Shown here piece after piece: positions 61,513 to 64,000 of a stretch of DNA of 64,000 bases (positions are counted from its first letter, which is position 1; every line of letters begins with the position of its first letter). The position numbers and the translations under genes were made by a program. This DNA is from Hymenobacter sediminicola. Lineage in GTDB: Bacteria > Bacteroidota > Bacteroidia > Cytophagales > Hymenobacteraceae. The notes below the pieces were generated by a model. It was not told the DNA's origin, did not search any database, and saw only the letters and a list, made by a program, of their open reading frames with translations. Location: positions 1,609,001-1,673,000 of the forward strand of contig NZ_CP060202.1 of the NCBI RefSeq assembly GCF_014250515.1. Reading direction: 5' to 3'.

Positions 61513-61728
61513 ATGGATGAATTTGCGTTAGGAGTTGGCCTGTTTCTGGTGGCGTCGTTTTCGGCTTTGGTAACGGCTTATATTGCTCACATGTACGGCC
61601 GGCCACTGGTGCGCTGGCTGCTGATTGGCTTCTGCTTGCCCTTGCTGGGTATTTTTGTGGCAATGGCCTTGGCAGTGCGCGACGCCGGCAAAGAGGAGGC
61701 GGCAGAAAAGCGGGAAAAAGGCGAATAA
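61513..61728 (+). CDS. Small two-helix membrane protein
   Basis: A 71-aa protein with two hydrophobic helices (about residues 5-27 and 34-54) and a charged tail (KEEAAEKREKGE). It follows DUF58 closely, so the two are probably co-transcribed. Function unknown. Confidence 0.7.
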   Translation: MDEFALGVGLFLVASFSALVTAYIAHMYGRPLVRWLLIGFCLPLLGIFVAMALAVRDAGKEEAAEKREKGE

Positions 61729-61734
61729 TGCGCC

Positions 61735-62409
61735 TTATTTCTCTGGCGCCGGGGTATTGTCCAACGACTGCCAGAGGTACTTGCAGGCCAGACTGCGGTA
61801 GGGCCGCCAGGGTTCCGCAATTTCCGTCATGCGCTTCAGCAAGGCCCGGCCGGTTTCCTCTAGGCCATAGTGCCGGCGCATGGCGTTCTGCACGCCCAAG
61901 TCACCTTCCGCGAATACGTCGGGCTGGTCCAGGGCAAACATCTGCAGCATCTGGGCGGTCCAGCGGCCTACACCTTTTATCTGCGTGAGGTGGCTGGTAA
62001 AGTCGTCCGCTGACAGTTGGCTCAGGTGGGCGTGGTCGAGTTGGTCGCGCAGAGCAAAGCCAGCAATGGCCCGCAGGTAGCCGGCCTTTTGCCGCGAAAT
62101 ACCCGCTGTGCGCAGGTCCTCATCGGTCAGCTCGACCAAAGCCAGCGGCTCGGGGTAGCCGTCGGGCGGAAACAGGGCCTGCACTTTGCGCCAGATGGCC
62201 GCCGCCGCTTTCGTAGAAATCTGCTGGCTCACGATGGCGCGCAGCAATGCCAGATATAAGTCTTCGTGCGCCGAGGGCTGAATGGGCCGGCCCCGCGCGA
62301 TAATGCCCGCCAGCACCGGATCGGCCTGCGAAAGGTGGGCTAGTGCCTTATCTGAAGAAGCACCAGTGGAAGTAGGCGGAAAGGCCGGCGTGTGTGGTAC
62401 AGAAGCCAT
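61735..62409 (-). CDS. DNA-3-methyladenine glycosylase (AlkA-like, HhH-GPD)
   Basis: A 224-aa base-excision-repair glycosylase removing alkylated purines. It has the helix-hairpin-helix (LTQIKGVGRWTAQMLQMF) and the catalytic Asp about 15 residues on (FAEGDLGVQNAM). SQQISTKAAAAIW is the conserved substrate-side helix. It lacks the N-terminal AlkA beta-domain, as in many short bacterial versions. Convergent with the preceding gene, 6-bp gap. Confidence 0.92.
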   Translation of the reverse strand: MASVPHTPAFPPTSTGASSDKALAHLSQADPVLAGIIARGRPIQPSAHEDLYLALLRAIVSQQISTKAAAAIWRKVQALFPPDGYPEPLALVELTDEDLRTAGISRQKAGYLRAIAGFALRDQLDHAHLSQLSADDFTSHLTQIKGVGRWTAQMLQMFALDQPDVFAEGDLGVQNAMRRHYGLEETGRALLKRMTEIAEPWRPYRSLACKYLWQSLDNTPAPEK

Positions 62410-62436
62410 AGAAAAGGGAAGTCAGGTAGAAGAAGC

Positions 62437-63105
62437 CTACTCGGCAGCGGCAATATCAATACGGTGCGTGGGAATAATGACTTCCTCCAGCAGCTCGCCC
62501 GTGGCAGACAGCCGCACCCCAGTCAGCGCAAACCCGAAGCAGGCGCCGGTATCAATATTGAGCACATTTGTGGCCGGATCAAACGTTGGGTCGCCGTCGG
62601 TGGGCGTGTGCCCGATAACCTGTCGGCGGCCCATGTTCAGCAGCGGGCCGCGCCGCCAGAGCAGCCCATCGGGATGGTCTTCGTCGAGCTGGTGAGGCGT
62701 ATCAGCGAAGCCGGCGTGGCTGATAAGCAGGTGCTCGTTGTGCCAGTATAGAGGCCGGCGCGACAGCCACGCGAGGTGTGGCTCCAACAGCGCCTGACAT
62801 GCCTTGTACTGTGCTACAGTACTGCGGCCGCCCCAGCTTAGCCATCCCTGATAAGGGCCAGCCGGGCCAAAATGCCGCAGCATAGCGGCCTCGTGGTTGC
62901 CTTTCAGAAACGTAGTCTGGCCTGGGTAGCGTACTTCTAGGCTTATGGCTAGAGCTACGCATTCCGGGCTGTAGCGGCCCCGGTCTATCAAGTCGCCGAC
63001 CTGTATCAGCCGTTCCGTTTCTGGGCGCCAGTGCTGCAGCAACTCTTCTAATGTGTTGAGACATCCATGCACGTCGCCTATCACAAATACATTCTGTTCG
63101 GCCAT
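62437..63105 (-). CDS. Metallophosphoesterase, Ser/Thr phosphatase or Ap4A-hydrolase type
   Basis: A 222-aa calcineurin-like phosphoesterase. Motifs are FVIGDVHG, VGDLIDRG, FLKGNHE, and late His in LLISHAGF and GHTPT, i.e. the full PPP-family metal site. Bacterial relatives act as protein phosphatases or dinucleoside tetraphosphate hydrolases; sequence alone does not decide. ATG at 63105 is chosen over GTG 63108. Confidence 0.88.
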   Translation of the reverse strand: MAEQNVFVIGDVHGCLNTLEELLQHWRPETERLIQVGDLIDRGRYSPECVALAISLEVRYPGQTTFLKGNHEAAMLRHFGPAGPYQGWLSWGGRSTVAQYKACQALLEPHLAWLSRRPLYWHNEHLLISHAGFADTPHQLDEDHPDGLLWRRGPLLNMGRRQVIGHTPTDGDPTFDPATNVLNIDTGACFGFALTGVRLSATGELLEEVIIPTHRIDIAAAE

Positions 63106-63117
63106 CACGGAGTAAGG

Positions 63118-64000
63118 TTAATGCCCGGAATCAGCAGGGGTGGAGGGCTCAGTGCTCAGGCCCAGCCGCTTCACCAGCGGGCCCAATGTAAGGCCCTGCA
63201 CCACAATGCTGAATATTACGACGACGTACGTAACGCCCACAATCAATTCGCGCGGCATGGTTTCGGGCAGGGAAAGAGCCAGTGCTACCGAAATGCCGCC
63301 GCGCAACCCACCCCAGGTCAGAATCCGCAGCGTGGGCCGGTCGAAGTAGTACCAACGGCGCAGCAGCCCCAGCGGCACCGCCACCGACAGCAGCCGGCCC
63401 AGCAGCACTACCCCAATCGTGACGCCGCCAACGAACAGGGTAGTGCGGCTGATGTGCAGCACCAGCAGCTCCAGCCCGATAAGCACGAACAGCACGGCAT
63501 TCAGAATTTCATCCAGCACCTCCCAGAATTTGTCCAGGTAGTCGCGCGACTCATCGGAACTGGCCTGACGGCCTTTGCTGCCCACAATCAGGCCGGCCAC
63601 CACAATAACCAGCGGCGCCGATGTGTGCAGCGTGGTGGCCAGCGCGGTACCGCCCATCACCAGGGCCAGCGTAATCAGCACTTCTACCTGGTAGTTGTCG
63701 ATGGTGCGCAGGGCGCGGTAGGTGGCGTAGCCCAGCACTGCGCCCAGAACCAGACCTCCTACTACTTCCCGCAAAAAAAGCTGCCCGATAACGCTGAGCG
63801 TAGCGGCTTCGCGACCGGCTTCTGCTATCTGAAACAAACTCACAAAAAGCACCACCGCAATACCATCATTGAAAAGCGACTCGCCCACAATTTTGATTTC
63901 CAGGGTTTTGTCGATGCGGGCTTCTTTCAGAATGCCCATTACGGCAATAGGGTCGGTGGGGGAGATGAGCGCGCCGAACAGCAGGCAGTACACGTAATCG
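63118..64000 (-). CDS. CPA1-type cation:proton antiporter, truncated by window edge
   Basis: The frame runs off the right edge, so the N-terminus is missing; 293 codons are visible. It has about eight hydrophobic segments with ISPTDPIAVMGILKEA and GESLFNDGIAVVLF, the ND/DP signatures of CPA1 Na+/H+ exchangers, and a re-entrant GGLRGGISVALALSLP helix. It differs in detail from the antiporter at the left edge and is not a copy of it. It ends 12 bp upstream of the phosphatase gene's stop-side gap, probably in one unit with it. Confidence 0.88.
   Translation of the reverse strand, partial: DYVYCLLFGALISPTDPIAVMGILKEARIDKTLEIKIVGESLFNDGIAVVLFVSLFQIAEAGREAATLSVIGQLFLREVVGGLVLGAVLGYATYRALRTIDNYQVEVLITLALVMGGTALATTLHTSAPLVIVVAGLIVGSKGRQASSDESRDYLDKFWEVLDEILNAVLFVLIGLELLVLHISRTTLFVGGVTIGVVLLGRLLSVAVPLGLLRRWYYFDRPTLRILTWGGLRGGISVALALSLPETMPRELIVGVTYVVVIFSIVVQGLTLGPLVKRLGLSTEPSTPADSGH

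Noticed and set aside
1..64000. The antiporters at the two window edges as a duplicated or wrap-around gene
   Set aside because: Their signature helices differ clearly (APTDPVLAGDVQVG versus ISPTDPIAVMGILK); they are separate CPA1 paralogues.

Overview
The window looks like a piece of chromosome from a high-GC member of the Bacteroidota, most likely Hymenobacter or a close relative. This rests on the SusC/SusD pair, Bacteroidota-type lipoprotein and DUF3276 genes, long secreted glycosidases, GC-rich codon use and the intergenic palindromes. It is an inference from gene content, not a database result.

Layout. Positions 1-4772 hold a truncated CPA1 antiporter, an M48 protease, an AT-richer orphan gene, a possible tiny membrane protein and a polysaccharide deacetylase. 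Positions 4797-51242 form a large pectin and rhamnogalacturonan degradation locus. Its left arm (4797-14949, plus strand) carries PL22, GH105, GH106, a GH43-like protein, a sialate-acetylesterase-type esterase and GH28. Next comes a deoxysugar oxidation block (15119-19812: FucP-like permease, two SDR dehydrogenases, FAH-family hydrolase, lactonase-type amidohydrolase). Then lutABC, rhaB, rhaI, a GntR regulator and the aldolase/dehydrogenase fusion lie on the minus strand (19997-29367), with rhaT divergent. The right arm (30920-51242) carries SusC, SusD, a DUF4450-type protein, a six-hairpin glycosidase-like protein, GH28, GH105, GH2, an aldose epimerase and GH97. Positions 51366-64000 are mostly housekeeping: a desaturase, copA plus a CupA-like cupredoxin, icd, ychF, DUF3276, DUF58, AlkA, a phosphatase and a second truncated CPA1 antiporter.

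How the genes work together. Oligosaccharides enter through SusC/SusD and are trimmed in the periplasm by GH28, GH105, GH106, PL22, GH2 and others. L-rhamnose enters by RhaT and is converted by RhaI, RhaB and the fusion enzyme to DHAP and L-lactate. The neighbouring oxidative block should convert a 6-deoxysugar such as L-fucose to pyruvate and L-lactate. LutABC, encoded directly behind rhaIB, can oxidise the lactate from both routes to pyruvate.

Non-coding structure is rich. There are seven REP-like palindromes in two subfamilies with a covarying internal stem, a 152-bp MITE-like element inserted at a TA in the lutC stop codon, two TGATTG-rich inverted repeats directly in front of start codons, and a GTAGAGACGC palindrome family. 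A candidate operator (consensus CAGGAGAGTKCNGG) recurs in gene orientation upstream of rhaI, rhaEW, rhaT, susC and a GH28 gene. I saw no tRNA, rRNA, CRISPR array or intact insertion sequence. I could not place Bacteroidota promoters with confidence.
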